A DNA stretch of 64,000 nt from Alcaligenaceae bacterium (lineage in GTDB: Bacteria; Pseudomonadota; Gammaproteobacteria; Burkholderiales; Burkholderiaceae_B), in contig JACCET010000005.1 of assembly GCA_013416405.1 (NCBI GenBank), positions 248,001-312,000 of the forward strand, read 5' to 3'. Shown here in pieces: positions 1-7,930 of the stretch; positions within the stretch are counted from its first letter, which is position 1; every line of letters starts with the position of its first letter. The notes under the pieces are model-generated. The model made no database searches, was not told the origin of the DNA, and worked only from the letters and a program-made list of their open reading frames with translations. The translations under genes and the position numbers were made by a program.

Positions 1-551
1 GTGGGATGACTGTTCACAAAGCGGGTCAGGGGCTTGGACGCAACCAGCATCAGCCCAATGGCTATCGTTACGGCAATCATCATGATGGCCAGATGATCGA
101 CCATGCCCACCGCCGTAATGACGGCATCGATGGAGAAAACCGCATCCAGGATAACGATCTGGGTGACGATGACCCAGAAGCTGGCATGCATGCGCGAGCC
201 GGAAACTTCTGAGCCGCGGCCTTCGACCCGCTCGTGCAGCTCCAGTGTTCCTTTAAGCAGCAGGAAGAAGCCACCCACGATAAGTATCAGGTCTCGTCCT
301 GAGAACGATAGCGTCCCGACAGCAAACAAAGGTGTCGTCAGCTGAATCAGCCTGGACATAACAGAGAGCAGCACCAGCCGCATCAGCAGCGCCAGCGACA
401 GTCCGATGACGCGTGCCCTGTCGCGCAATTGGGGCGGCAATTTCTCGACAAGAATGGCAATAAAGATGAGATTGTCTATGCCCAGAACAATCTCGAGTAT
501 GACCAGAGTAAGCAAGCCGACCCATGCCGACGGGTCCAGCAACCATTCCAT
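1..551 (-). CDS. TerC family integral membrane protein (3' part cut off by window edge)
   Basis: The first 183 codons are visible, beginning [10 protein letters not shown] at 551, and the frame runs open off the left edge. The protein is strongly hydrophobic with about five to six visible membrane segments. It shows the two acidic TerC signatures, [11 protein letters not shown] near residue 20 and [11 protein letters not shown] near residue 135. TerC/YoaE-type proteins are linked to metal ion export (Mn2+ in several cases) and to tellurite resistance. Larger relatives carry C-terminal CBS and CorC domains, which cannot be checked here. The start lies 21 bp after the suhB stop on the same strand, so co-transcription with suhB is likely. 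No yybP-ykoY-type manganese riboswitch fits in that gap. The substrate is not determined by the sequence. Confidence 0.85.
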   Translation of the reverse strand, partial: MEWLLDPSAWVGLLTLVILEIVLGIDNLIFIAILVEKLPPQLRDRARVIGLSLALLMRLVLLSVMSRLIQLTTPLFAVGTLSFSGRDLILIVGGFFLLLKGTLELHERVEGRGSEVSGSRMHASFWVIVTQIVILDAVFSIDAVITAVGMVDHLAIMMIAVTIAIGLMLVASKPLTRFVNSHP

Positions 552-572
552 CAAGGGCTCCGTAAAGGGAAC

Positions 573-1364
573 TTATTCGTGCAAGTAACCCAGCATTTGG
601 GGGAACAGTTTGGGGGTGGCGGCCAGCACGTTGCCGCTTTTCATCCACCCTTGCTCGCCATCGAAGTCGGCGACCAGGCCGCCTGCCTCGAGGATGAGCA
701 GGCTGCCGGCGGCCAGATCCCAAGGTTTGAGCTTGACCCCACAAAATCCGTCTAGGCGACCGGCTGCGACATAGGCCAAGTCCAGCACTGTTGAGCCCAA
801 GCGACGCGCAGCGGCACACTCGGACAGAAGCTTGGAGAACTTGATGTCTGTAGTTGGTGACGAAGCGGAACCAGGCACATGGGCGCCCAACAGGGCATCG
901 TGGTAGCGCAGTTGGCCCGACACACGCATGCGCCTGTCATTCAAAAAAGCGCCGCCGCCGCGACTGGCGGTAAACAGTTCATTGCGAGTTGGGTCGTAAA
1001 TGACGGCCTGGGTGATCTGGCCATGCTGCGCCAAGGCAATAGAGATGGCATACACCGGCATGCCATGTATGAAATTCGTTGTGCCATCCAGGGGATCGAT
1101 AATCCATTGAAACGCAGCCGGTTCGCCAGCGGCCTGCTCTGCAGCCAAGTGCGTGCCGGACTCTTCGCCTAAAAAGCCATGATCGGGATAGGCTGTGCGC
1201 AAGATGTCGATAATGGCTTCTTCTGCAGCTTGATCCACTTCCGTGACATAATCCTTAGGCCCCTTGCGTGCAACTTTCAGGCGTTCCAGGTCAAGACTGG
1301 CCCGGTTAATGATATTGCCAGCACGGCGTGCCGCCTTGATGGCGGTATTGAGCATCGGGTGCAT
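573..1364 (-). CDS. suhB: Inositol-1-monophosphatase family protein SuhB
   Basis: This 263-residue protein has the usual length for SuhB. The metal- and substrate-binding motifs of the IMPase family are all present: GEESG at 66-70, WIIDPLDGTTNF from about 87, and WDLAAGSLLILEAGG near 219. The family hydrolyses inositol 1-phosphate with Mg2+. In enterobacteria SuhB is also a cofactor of ribosomal RNA antitermination complexes. It starts MHPMLNTAIKAARRAG, which matches the family start. It diverges from trmJ across 107 bp, the same head-to-head arrangement as in E. coli, so the two share a promoter region. The terC-type gene follows 21 bp downstream. Confidence 0.95.
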   Translation of the reverse strand: MHPMLNTAIKAARRAGNIINRASLDLERLKVARKGPKDYVTEVDQAAEEAIIDILRTAYPDHGFLGEESGTHLAAEQAAGEPAAFQWIIDPLDGTTNFIHGMPVYAISIALAQHGQITQAVIYDPTRNELFTASRGGGAFLNDRRMRVSGQLRYHDALLGAHVPGSASSPTTDIKFSKLLSECAAARRLGSTVLDLAYVAAGRLDGFCGVKLKPWDLAAGSLLILEAGGLVADFDGEQGWMKSGNVLAATPKLFPQMLGYLHE

Positions 1365-1471
1365 AAAATTCCGTATTTAACAAAAATTGTTGAAGCCTGG
1401 CCTTGCTGTATATGTGGTACGCAGCATGGGCAAAAAGCCCGACAGTCAACACAGTAAAACATCTATTTTAA

Positions 1472-2311
1472 ATGACTCAGTCGTTTTTACCCGAAATTCG
1501 CATAACTTCTCCTGAAACGTCGATTTCAGGGGCTTCCGACAAGGCCGATGCTTTCGCTAAGGTGCGCTTTATTATGGTGCGCCCCAGCCACCCCGGCAAT
1601 GTCGGCGCAGCTGCCCGTGCCATCAAAACCATGGGGTTTCATGATCTGTGTCTGGTGGCTCCCAGGTTTCCTGATGTGCTGCAGCAACCCGATGCACAAT
1701 CGCTGGCCAGCGGTGCCACAGACGTCCTGGCATCGGTTCGTATCGTGCCTACTCTGGAAGAGGCCCTGGCGCCAGTCACGCTGGCCTTTGCGCTAACCGC
1801 CCGGGCACGCATGCTGGGCCCCCCGGTTTGCGACATCCGCGAAGCGGCGCAAATAAGCTGCCAGCATCTGCAAAGCACCGGTAATGCCTGCATCGCCATC
1901 GTACTGGGTACGGAACGATCAGGACTTACCAATGAAGACATTGCCTTATGCCAGCGTGTTTGCCATATTCCGGCCAATCCCGAATACAGTTCGTTGAACG
2001 TATCGCAAGCGCTGCAACTGGCCGCCTGGGAGCTACGCTACACGCTGGCCAGCGCCGCCTCCTTGCCCTTGCTGCCCAGCACTGAAGGTCAGCCCGACGC
2101 GGGCAATCAGGCGGCCAGCAACGACAAGGTTCAGGCACTTATGACGCACTGGGAGCAGGCCATTACCGAGGTGAAATTCCTGGATCCTCAGCACCCCAAA
2201 AAACTGATGCCACGCATGCGACACATGTTTGGCCGTAATGGATTAACGCAGGACGAAGTCGACATGTTGCGCGGCCTGTGTACAGCCATGATAAAAGCAG
2301 CCAGGAAATAA
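1472..2311 (+). CDS. trmJ: tRNA (cytidine/uridine-2'-O-)-methyltransferase TrmJ
   Basis: This 279-residue SPOUT (TrmH-family) enzyme 2'-O-methylates position 32 of tRNA anticodon loops using SAM. Visible family motifs are VRPSHPGNVGAAARAIKTMG near residue 30 (motif 1), IVLGTERSGLTNEDI in the middle (motif 2) and IPANPEYSSLNVSQALQL (motif 3), the last two forming the knotted SAM site. The C-terminal part LMPRMRHMFGRNGLTQDEVDMLRG is the usual TrmJ tail. The N-terminal extension of about 28 residues before the SPOUT core is slightly longer than in E. coli. It diverges from suhB. The identity is secure from motifs and neighbourhood. Confidence 0.93.
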   Translation: MTQSFLPEIRITSPETSISGASDKADAFAKVRFIMVRPSHPGNVGAAARAIKTMGFHDLCLVAPRFPDVLQQPDAQSLASGATDVLASVRIVPTLEEALAPVTLAFALTARARMLGPPVCDIREAAQISCQHLQSTGNACIAIVLGTERSGLTNEDIALCQRVCHIPANPEYSSLNVSQALQLAAWELRYTLASAASLPLLPSTEGQPDAGNQAASNDKVQALMTHWEQAITEVKFLDPQHPKKLMPRMRHMFGRNGLTQDEVDMLRGLCTAMIKAARK

Positions 2312-2375
2312 TAAGGGCGGCTCTCGAGCCACCCTTGGCGCTACTTATCAACCCGGGCAAGCCGACCTTCGCCCA

Positions 2376-3014
2376 TCAGGCAGCAACGATATCGATGCCG
2401 GTCAAGCGAGTAAGTTCGGCAATACCGACACCCGATACATCGTCTGCCAGCAAAATTTTCCCGTCTTTCAGATCGAACACCGCCAAATCGGTATAAATAC
2501 GGCTCACGCAACCGACACCCGTCAGTGGATAGCTGCACTGCTCAACCAGCTTGCTTTGGCCATCACGCGTGAGCAACTCCATCAGCACATACACCGACTT
2601 CGCACCTATCGCCAGATCCATGGCACCGCCCACAGCGGGAATAGCATCGGCATCACCCGTATGCCAGTTGGCCAAGTCGCCGTTGCGCGACACTTGAAAC
2701 GCACCCAGCACACAAATATCAAGGTGTCCACCGCGCATCATGCCAAACGAATCGGCGTGATGAAAGTAGGCTCCGCCATCGAGCAATGTGACAGGCTGCT
2801 TGCCGGCATTGATCAGGTCGGGATCTTCGGCCCCAGCTTCTGGTGCTGGCCCCATGCCGATGACACCGTTTTCGCTGTGCAGCATGATCTCGCGATCGGC
2901 GGGCAGGTAATTCGCCACTTTGGTGGGCAGGCCTATGCCCAGATTCACCACGCTGCCTTCGGGGATGTCTTGCGCAACGCGTGCGGCCATCTGGTCTCGG
3001 TTCAGTCGGTTCAT
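2376..3014 (-). CDS. 3-oxoacid / 3-oxoadipate CoA-transferase, subunit B
   Basis: This 212-residue beta subunit of a family I CoA-transferase has the catalytic glutamate in HSENGVIGMGPAP (near residue 48), the acid attacked by the acyl-CoA donor. It transfers CoA from succinyl-CoA or acetyl-CoA to a 3-oxo acid. PcaJ (3-oxoadipate), ScoB (acetoacetate) and AtoA are all close relatives, and sequence reading alone cannot decide the substrate. The GGAYFHHADSFGMMRGGH segment and the IclR regulator nearby make a PcaJ-like role plausible. The start ATG overlaps the stop of subunit A by 4 bp (ATGA), so the two chains are translationally coupled and should be made in equal amounts. Confidence 0.9.
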   Translation of the reverse strand: MNRLNRDQMAARVAQDIPEGSVVNLGIGLPTKVANYLPADREIMLHSENGVIGMGPAPEAGAEDPDLINAGKQPVTLLDGGAYFHHADSFGMMRGGHLDICVLGAFQVSRNGDLANWHTGDADAIPAVGGAMDLAIGAKSVYVLMELLTRDGQSKLVEQCSYPLTGVGCVSRIYTDLAVFDLKDGKILLADDVSGVGIAELTRLTGIDIVAA

Positions 3015-3682
3015 GCTGCGGCTCCTGTGGCAATCACACGTTGAATAAATAGGCCTGGTGTGACGATGGCTTCGGGATCCAGTTCGCCCAGCGCTACGAT
3101 GCTGTCGACCTGAGCCACCGCGACCTTGGCAGCCGTGGCCATGATGGGCCCAAAATTACGCGCTGTTTTGCGATACACCAGGTTGCCCCAGCGGTCGGCG
3201 CGCAAGGCCTTGATCAGTGCGTAATCGGCATGCAATGGATATTCAAGTATGTAGTCGCGACCATTGATGTTGCGTTGCTCCTTGCCTTCCGCCAAAGGAG
3301 TACCCGCCCCGGTGGGAGTGTAGAAACCCCCAATGCCGGCGCCGGCCGCACGTATGCGTTCGGCCAGATTTCCTTGCGGCACAAGCTCAAGTTCGATTTT
3401 TCCTGCACGGTACAAGCCATCGAACACATGTGAATCGGACTGGCGTGGAAACGAGCAGATAATCTTGCGCACCCGCCCGGCTGCCAGCAAGGCTGCCAGA
3501 CCGGTATCACCATTGCCTGCATTGTTATTGATAATGACCAGATCTTTGGCGCCCTGATCGAGCAAGGCGTCGATGAGCTCTTTGGGCTGACCAGCCATGC
3601 CAAAGCCGCCGACCATGATGGTGGCCCCATCAGGAACATCGGCCAGACCGGCGCGCATATTGTCGAAAATCTTGGAAATCAT
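3011..3682 (-). CDS. 3-oxoacid / 3-oxoadipate CoA-transferase, subunit A
   Basis: This 223-residue alpha subunit begins MISKIFDNMRAGLADVPDG. A further in-frame start exists upstream at 3709, but family length favours 3682. The glycine-rich CoA-binding segment MVGGFGMAGQPKELIDALL is near residue 25, and GFYTPTGAGTPLAEGKE is in the middle of the chain. It pairs with subunit B, which overlaps its 3' end by 4 bp. Upstream on the same strand is a Bug solute-binding protein, and beyond that a divergent IclR regulator. Together these suggest an inducible pathway in which an imported carboxylate or aromatic-derived acid is activated by CoA transfer. The specific substrate is inference. Confidence 0.9.
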   Translation of the reverse strand: MISKIFDNMRAGLADVPDGATIMVGGFGMAGQPKELIDALLDQGAKDLVIINNNAGNGDTGLAALLAAGRVRKIICSFPRQSDSHVFDGLYRAGKIELELVPQGNLAERIRAAGAGIGGFYTPTGAGTPLAEGKEQRNINGRDYILEYPLHADYALIKALRADRWGNLVYRKTARNFGPIMATAAKVAVAQVDSIVALGELDPEAIVTPGLFIQRVIATGAAA

Positions 3683-3718
3683 GTTCAATCCATTGCCTGC
3701 ACACTGCACAGGCCGTTA

Positions 3719-3753
3719 AATGCAATGGCCGGCCCAAGGCCGGCCATTGCATT
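3719..3753 (-). promoter_or_regulatory. Long perfect intercistronic hairpin between Bug and CoA-transferase genes
   Basis: The left arm 3719-3734 and right arm 3738-3753 are exact reverse complements (16 bp, GC-rich core GGCCGGCC) around a 3-nt loop. No run of T follows on the minus strand, so it is not a classical intrinsic terminator. Its position right after a binding-protein gene fits a 3'-end stabiliser or partial attenuator that gives more binding protein than enzyme. Confidence 0.7.
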
Positions 3754-3766
3754 ACTACTTAGAAAA

Positions 3767-4759
3767 TCAGTCTACCGTTGCACCGGAAGCCGTGACCACC
3801 TTGGCCCAGCCTTCAACTTCCGACTTGATGAAAGCGCCGAATTCGGCCGGTGTGGTCTTGGCTGGAACCGCACCCAGGTCTTCCAGGCTTTTCTGAACCG
3901 CAGGTTTGGCCAGTGCGGCCAACATGACTTCGTTCAGCTTGTTGACGATTTCGTCGGGCGTACCTTTGGGCGCGATCACGCCGAACCAGGAAGACACATC
4001 GAACGAGGGAAAGCCTGACTCTTGCATGGTGGGCAGATCGGGAGCCGTCTTGGAGCGGTCAGCCGTGGTTACGGCCAGCGCACGCAGGCTGCCCGATTCC
4101 ACATGAGGCCATGCCGAAGGCATATTGTCGAACATGTAATCCACCTGACCACCGATAAGGTCGGCCATGGCCGGCGCACTGCCCTTGTAGGGGATGTGGA
4201 CCGCATCGATGCCTGCCGACTGCTTGAACAGTTCGCCCGCCATGTGGATGGAGGTGCCGCTGCCCGAGGAAGCAAAATTCAGCTTGCCCGGATTAGCCTT
4301 GCCATATTCGACCAGCTCTTTGACGCTTTTGACTGGAACTTTGGGATTGACGACCAACACATTGGGCACCCGGACAGCCAGGGCCACCGGCGCGAAGTCG
4401 TCGATCAGGTTGAACCTTAGATTCTTGTACAAGGTTTGGTTAATGGCGCTGGTAACAGCGACCATGTACAGGGTATAGCCATCGGGGTCGGCACGTGCAA
4501 CCAGCTCGGATGCAATATTGCTGCCTGCGCCGGGGCGGTTGTCGACAACCACTGTTTGTCCGAGCGCTTCGCTCATTTCCTTGGCAACGATACGAGCCAC
4601 AGTGTCAGTGGTGCCACCGGCAGAGAAACCAACCACCATCTTGATGGGATGATCAGGATAAGCCGCCAACGCGGTCGTGGAATAGCCCAGTGCGCCCGTC
4701 AGCATCAGGCTGCCGGCCAACACTTTTGCGCCGGATTTGAATTTGGATTGAATTGACAC
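3767..4759 (-). CDS. Bug-family (TctC) tripartite tricarboxylate transporter substrate-binding protein
   Basis: This 330-residue exported protein has an N-terminal signal peptide whose hydrophobic core is VLAGSLMLTGALGY, ending near ALAAYPDHP. The mature start YPDHPIKMVVGFSAGGTTD is the hallmark of Bug/TctC binding proteins, as is VDNRPGAGSNIASELVARA. Bug proteins bind small carboxylates and related acids in the periplasm. No TctA/TctB membrane genes are adjacent, so this is an orphan receptor, common in Alcaligenaceae. The start codon is GTG at 4759, supported by AGGAGG five bases upstream. It is transcribed with the CoA-transferase pair and diverges from the IclR gene over a palindrome. Confidence 0.93.
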   Translation of the reverse strand: MSIQSKFKSGAKVLAGSLMLTGALGYSTTALAAYPDHPIKMVVGFSAGGTTDTVARIVAKEMSEALGQTVVVDNRPGAGSNIASELVARADPDGYTLYMVAVTSAINQTLYKNLRFNLIDDFAPVALAVRVPNVLVVNPKVPVKSVKELVEYGKANPGKLNFASSGSGTSIHMAGELFKQSAGIDAVHIPYKGSAPAMADLIGGQVDYMFDNMPSAWPHVESGSLRALAVTTADRSKTAPDLPTMQESGFPSFDVSSWFGVIAPKGTPDEIVNKLNEVMLAALAKPAVQKSLEDLGAVPAKTTPAEFGAFIKSEVEGWAKVVTASGATVD

Positions 4760-4776
4760 TGCGTCCTCCTGGTCTC

Positions 4777-4791
4777 GTCCATCAAGTGGAC
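4777..4791. promoter_or_regulatory. Candidate IclR operator, site 1
   Basis: GTCCATCAAGTGGAC is a perfect inverted repeat (GTCCA-N5-TGGAC). It lies between the divergent Bug and IclR genes, about 18 bp upstream of the Bug start and next to an AT-rich TATATAAT element at 4795-4802. A second copy with 13 of 15 identities lies at 4849-4863. The 15-bp length and dyad fit IclR-family operators. Confidence 0.55.
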
Positions 4792-4848
4792 AGTTATATA
4801 ATTGAGCCTACAATTCTCTGACACAATTTGTTTTTTTCCAACCCAACT

Positions 4849-4863
4849 GTACATCCAGTGGAC
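4849..4863. promoter_or_regulatory. Candidate IclR operator, site 2, overlapping the regulator's start
   Basis: GTACATCCAGTGGAC matches site 1 at 13 of 15 positions and keeps four of five dyad pairs. It overlaps the GTG start at 4858 proposed for the IclR gene, a placement suited to autorepression. The centre-to-centre distance to site 1 is 72 bp. Confidence 0.5.
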
Positions 4864-5625
4864 ACTCCAGCAAACGAATCCACAGCTGTCGGCCCCCGTA
4901 CACTAAGGCGGGGGCTGCAAATTCTGCGAACCTTACGTGATTACCCGGATAACGGCCTGAGCGTAAGCGACCTGGCACGGCTGACTCATCTTCAACGTCC
5001 CACCATCTACCGCCTGCTGGCCGCCTTGGTGGAAGAAGGATTTGTACATAATATTGGTGGTTCCAAGCGCTTCTCGGCCAGCCATTCGGCCGAAGCCAAC
5101 ATTCTGGAACAAGACCCTCGCATCAAGCTCGCGCTGCCGGTGATGCAAAGCCTGGCCGCTCAAACAGGCGATGCCGTGTTCCTGGTGGTGCGCGACGGTA
5201 ACGAATCGCTTAGCCTCTGGCGGGAAATCGGCCCCTATCCGGTACAAATACTTGCCACCTTTGCGGGAAAACGTCAGCCCCTGGGGGTCGGTTCCGGTGG
5301 AATGGCCCTGCTGGCCAAACTGCAAGACGCCGAGATCGAGGAAATTATTGCAAGCAACAGCGCGCAGATCGAGCAATACGGCGGCATGAGCGTACGGGAA
5401 ATGCGACGACTCGTGGAAAACACTCGAACACGCGGCTATTCCGTTGTAGGCAACTATGCCGTACGAGGCGCACTGGGCGTAGGCTACGCCTTGTGCGATA
5501 AAAAACAAAATCCCTATCTGGCCATAAGCGTCACGGCCATTACCGACCGCATGCCTGCCACCCGCCAGCGGCAAATTGCAGGGTTGATACAAGAAGGCCT
5601 GAACACACTGGCTGGCAACATTTGA
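4858..5625 (+). CDS. IclR-family transcriptional regulator
   Basis: The protein has the IclR architecture. An N-terminal winged helix-turn-helix (LRRGLQILRTLRDYPDNG, then LSVSDLARLTHLQRPTIYRL) is followed by an effector-binding domain of about 170 residues ending at LNTLAGNI. The frame is open from a TTG at 4828. I prefer the GTG at 4858 because the operator-like palindrome at 4849-4863 would otherwise lie inside coding sequence. Neither start has a convincing ribosome-binding site. It diverges from the Bug/CoA-transferase operon, which it most likely controls. IclR relatives such as PcaR and PobR regulate protocatechuate and 4-hydroxybenzoate pathways, but the effector here is unknown. Confidence 0.88.
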   Translation: MDTPANESTAVGPRTLRRGLQILRTLRDYPDNGLSVSDLARLTHLQRPTIYRLLAALVEEGFVHNIGGSKRFSASHSAEANILEQDPRIKLALPVMQSLAAQTGDAVFLVVRDGNESLSLWREIGPYPVQILATFAGKRQPLGVGSGGMALLAKLQDAEIEEIIASNSAQIEQYGGMSVREMRRLVENTRTRGYSVVGNYAVRGALGVGYALCDKKQNPYLAISVTAITDRMPATRQRQIAGLIQEGLNTLAGNI

Positions 5626-5664
5626 AGCCTGGCAAGTCTTGTAGGCTTACCAGCTCTTCAGCCT

Positions 5665-6522
5665 TCAAGGCTCAGCGGCACCACCATGCTCCAGGGCTTG
5701 GGTCGGCGTCTTTGCCTGAACTTCACGCACCGGAATCGGCATGCTCAAGCCCGCCCGCGCCAGAACCTGCAGGGCATTGCGATAAAGATCAAAGCGCAAA
5801 TCCCAATAATTGTCGGTGGCGGCCCACACTCGCATATTCACCGTCGTGGTGCTTTCGCTGTATCCGGTAACCATAACTTGCGGTACGGGATCAGGCAGCA
5901 CATGCTGATGATGCTGCACCAGACTGCCCAGTTCGCGCAGAGCCAGCTCAAGATCATCGCCATAGCGCACAGACACCTCGATGTCGAGACGGCGGGTGGC
6001 ATTCCGACTGTAATTAATGATGGGGTTGCCCCAGACCAGGCTGTTGGGCAGGGTCAAGTGAATACCATCGATTTGAATCAAGCGAGTCAGGAACAGCCCG
6101 ACTTCAGCCACTGTGCCATCTCCTTTGCCTACCACCGAAATATATTCACCGGCCCGTAACGGACGCAGGGCCAGCAACATAATACCTGCCGCAATATTTT
6201 GCAGCGTGCCTTGCAAAGCCAGTCCCACGGCTAAACCTGCAGCACCCAGTACGGCTATGATGCTGGCCGTTTGCACACCAAATCTTGCCAGCACGGCAAC
6301 GATAACAAAAATCCGGATGGACCAGACTGTTACGGTATAGACCATGGGAACAATGGTGGGATCAATCTTGGGCGAACGAGCGGCCAGCTTTTGCACGCTA
6401 CGGCCAGCAAACGAAGAGGCTGCCCAGCCAAGCACCAAAATAAGCAGCGTCAACCCGAGGTTAAGCGCAAGATATTGAACCGCAGGCATCAAGGCCGTTA
6501 GTTCTTTCAATGTTTCCACCAT
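5665..6522 (-). CDS. Small-conductance mechanosensitive channel (MscS family)
   Basis: The length is 285 residues, matching E. coli MscS. Three N-terminal membrane helices are visible, the third being the pore-lining GAAGLAVGLALQGTLQNIAAG with its Gly/Ala spacing. The beta domain (EYISVVGKGDGTVAEVGLFLT) and the C-terminal vestibule domain follow. MscS opens on membrane tension and protects against hypo-osmotic shock. It ends convergently with the IclR gene. Small envelope-stress genes lie upstream on the same strand, but a strong terminator separates them, so it is probably a single-gene unit. Confidence 0.93.
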   Translation of the reverse strand: MVETLKELTALMPAVQYLALNLGLTLLILVLGWAASSFAGRSVQKLAARSPKIDPTIVPMVYTVTVWSIRIFVIVAVLARFGVQTASIIAVLGAAGLAVGLALQGTLQNIAAGIMLLALRPLRAGEYISVVGKGDGTVAEVGLFLTRLIQIDGIHLTLPNSLVWGNPIINYSRNATRRLDIEVSVRYGDDLELALRELGSLVQHHQHVLPDPVPQVMVTGYSESTTTVNMRVWAATDNYWDLRFDLYRNALQVLARAGLSMPIPVREVQAKTPTQALEHGGAAEP

Positions 6523-6684
6523 ACTTATTCCGCCCAGAGTGATATAGGAAGCAGCATCCCACAGTAAAAATGCCCGCTTGCCGCAGGCATCAACTTATCC
6601 ACGCAAATTGTGGATAAATCCAGGGACAACTATTTGACTAGATAAATTATACGGACAATAACAAGGACTTAGCACCGCAGAGCT

Positions 6685-6729
6685 AAAAATGCCCACACAT
6701 CACCAGCGAGATGATGTGTGGGCATTTTT
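6685..6729. terminator. Bidirectional intrinsic terminator
   Basis: The arms at 6685-6702 and 6712-6729 pair perfectly over 18 bp (core TGCCCACACATCA) with a 9-nt loop. A-runs and T-runs flank the stem on both strands. It lies just after the 48-residue membrane protein gene on the minus strand and before mscS, so it ends the former. It is the strongest terminator in the first 10 kb. Confidence 0.85.
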
Positions 6730-6765
6730 ACTACAGCTGTCGCAATTGCCGATAGACAGCTGCCC

Positions 6766-6912
6766 TTAAGGCGACCGGCCCGAGATCACGCGTACCAATA
6801 TGATGATGATGGCGACCACGATGAGAATATGGATGAACCCGCCTATGGTGTAGGACGAAACCACGCCCAGCAGCCATAAAACCAGCAAAATAATAGCAAT
6901 GGTATAGAGCAT
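6766..6912 (-). CDS. Small (48-residue) lmo0937-type membrane protein
   Basis: This short frame starts MLYTIAIILLVLWLLGVVSS and ends LVRVISGRSP. It has two membrane helices split by YTIGGFIHIL, the pattern of the DUF5670/lmo0937 family of tiny stress-associated membrane proteins. A good ribosome-binding site (AGAAGGAAG) lies nine bases upstream of the ATG, and a strong terminator follows. The function is unknown. Relatives often sit beside glycine-zipper lipoproteins and PRC-barrel or CsbD-type stress genes, as here. The family call rests on pattern recognition of a short sequence. Confidence 0.75.
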   Translation of the reverse strand: MLYTIAIILLVLWLLGVVSSYTIGGFIHILIVVAIIIILVRVISGRSP

Positions 6913-6956
6913 ATCAATCTTCCTTCTGTCTAAGTAAGTTTGTTTCTGTTCTGGTA

Positions 6957-7172
6957 TTACTTGCTGGCTTCATGGCCGACTACGCCACCTACGGCGGCGC
7001 CACCCAGGGTACCTAATGTGCTGCCTCCGGTTAGAACAGCTCCACCGACGGCGCCTACGCCTGCCCCGATAGCCGTATTTTTCCCCTGCTTGGACATCCC
7101 GCTACATGCGCCCAAGCTCAACAGTGCACTCAACACTATGGCAGTGCTTGCGATTCTTTTCGTCTTAGTCAT
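6957..7172 (-). CDS. Glycine-zipper lipoprotein, OsmB-like
   Basis: This 71-residue protein has a lipoprotein signal (ALLSLGACSG, lipobox cysteine at 23). A glycine zipper follows: GAGVGAVGGAVLTGG and LGTLGGAAVGGVVGHE. The composition and length match OsmB and other small outer-membrane lipoproteins induced by osmotic or envelope stress. It lies upstream of the 48-residue membrane gene on the same strand and diverges from the PRC-barrel gene. No functional residues beyond the lipobox can be assigned. Confidence 0.82.
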   Translation of the reverse strand: MTKTKRIASTAIVLSALLSLGACSGMSKQGKNTAIGAGVGAVGGAVLTGGSTLGTLGGAAVGGVVGHEASK

Positions 7173-7322
7173 ATCAATACCTCTTTCAATGGTTCAACGG
7201 AATAAAGCCTACGTTTCATCGTTGCACTAGCAAGTTCCGTACCCGGGCAAGCATGCTCGGCCGGCGGGCACAGTACTTGCTTGATGATAATCGACCTTTT
7301 CGTCAACAACCAGGAGAAACGT

Positions 7323-7844
7323 ATGAGGAAGATTCTTACTGTAGCTATTTGTTCGCTTCCCCTTGCCATGGCACCCGCCGTTTATGCGCAATCGACAGCA
7401 CCGAGCACAGGAGCGGCACCGGACACCTCTGCACCCGCACCGGCGCCGAATCCTGCACCGGCGCCTGCACCCGGCGCAGGTACTGGAGCAGGTGCTGGAA
7501 CAGGTGGCGCAGCGATGCCAAGTACGGGCGGCGCAGGTGCTGGGGCTATGGCCGCGGATGAAAAAGTGGAAACCATATCCGGCTGGAGCGTCAAGGACAA
7601 GATCATCGGTAGTACCGTCGTTAACGAAGCCGATGAAAAAATCGGCAACATCAGTGATGTCGTGCTGGCCGCCGATGGCAAAGCCGCTCACGTGATTGTT
7701 GGGGCAGGCGGTTTTCTTGGCCTTGGCGAACACGACGTCGCCATTCCTTACGATGAAATTAAACAGAGTGGTGACAAATGGGTTCTGGCAGGCTATACCA
7801 AAGACCAATTGAAAGCCCTACCCAAGGTTGAGGTTGCTGAGTAA
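7323..7844 (+). CDS. Exported PRC-barrel domain protein with Pro/Ala/Gly-rich linker
   Basis: The protein has 173 residues, starting MRKILTVAICSLPLAMAPAV after an AGGAGAAAC ribosome-binding site. Signal cleavage is expected after VYAQ. Residues about 25-80 are a low-complexity linker of Ala, Pro, Gly and Thr. Residues about 85-170 form a PRC-barrel (WSVKDKIIGSTVVNEADEKI; AHVIVGAGGFLGLGEHDVAI). Exported proteins of this type are common in Alcaligenaceae and rhizobia and are usually stress-linked, with no known enzymatic role. A hairpin terminator follows at 7886-7919. Confidence 0.8.
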   Translation: MRKILTVAICSLPLAMAPAVYAQSTAPSTGAAPDTSAPAPAPNPAPAPAPGAGTGAGAGTGGAAMPSTGGAGAGAMAADEKVETISGWSVKDKIIGSTVVNEADEKIGNISDVVLAADGKAAHVIVGAGGFLGLGEHDVAIPYDEIKQSGDKWVLAGYTKDQLKALPKVEVAE

Positions 7845-7885
7845 GGCTGACCTTATGGTCGAACAATGACATAACGTCTAGTTTG

Positions 7886-7919
7886 GGGGCGGCACTTGAT
7901 TTATTCAGTGCCGCCCCTT
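7886..7919 (+). terminator. Intrinsic terminator after the PRC-barrel gene
   Basis: An 11-bp stem (GGGGCGGCACT at 7886-7896 with its complement at 7907-7917) encloses a 10-nt loop. A short T/A-rich tail follows. It lies 42 bp after the PRC-barrel stop and ends just before the LLM oxidoreductase gene. Confidence 0.7.
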
Positions 7920-7930
7920 ATATATGAGTG

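Noticed and set aside
7440-7560. Short tandem repeats (GGCGCAGGTGCTGG-like) in the PRC-barrel gene
   Set aside because: These encode a Pro/Ala/Gly linker. The units vary in length and sequence, so this is codon-level low complexity rather than a true tandem repeat array.
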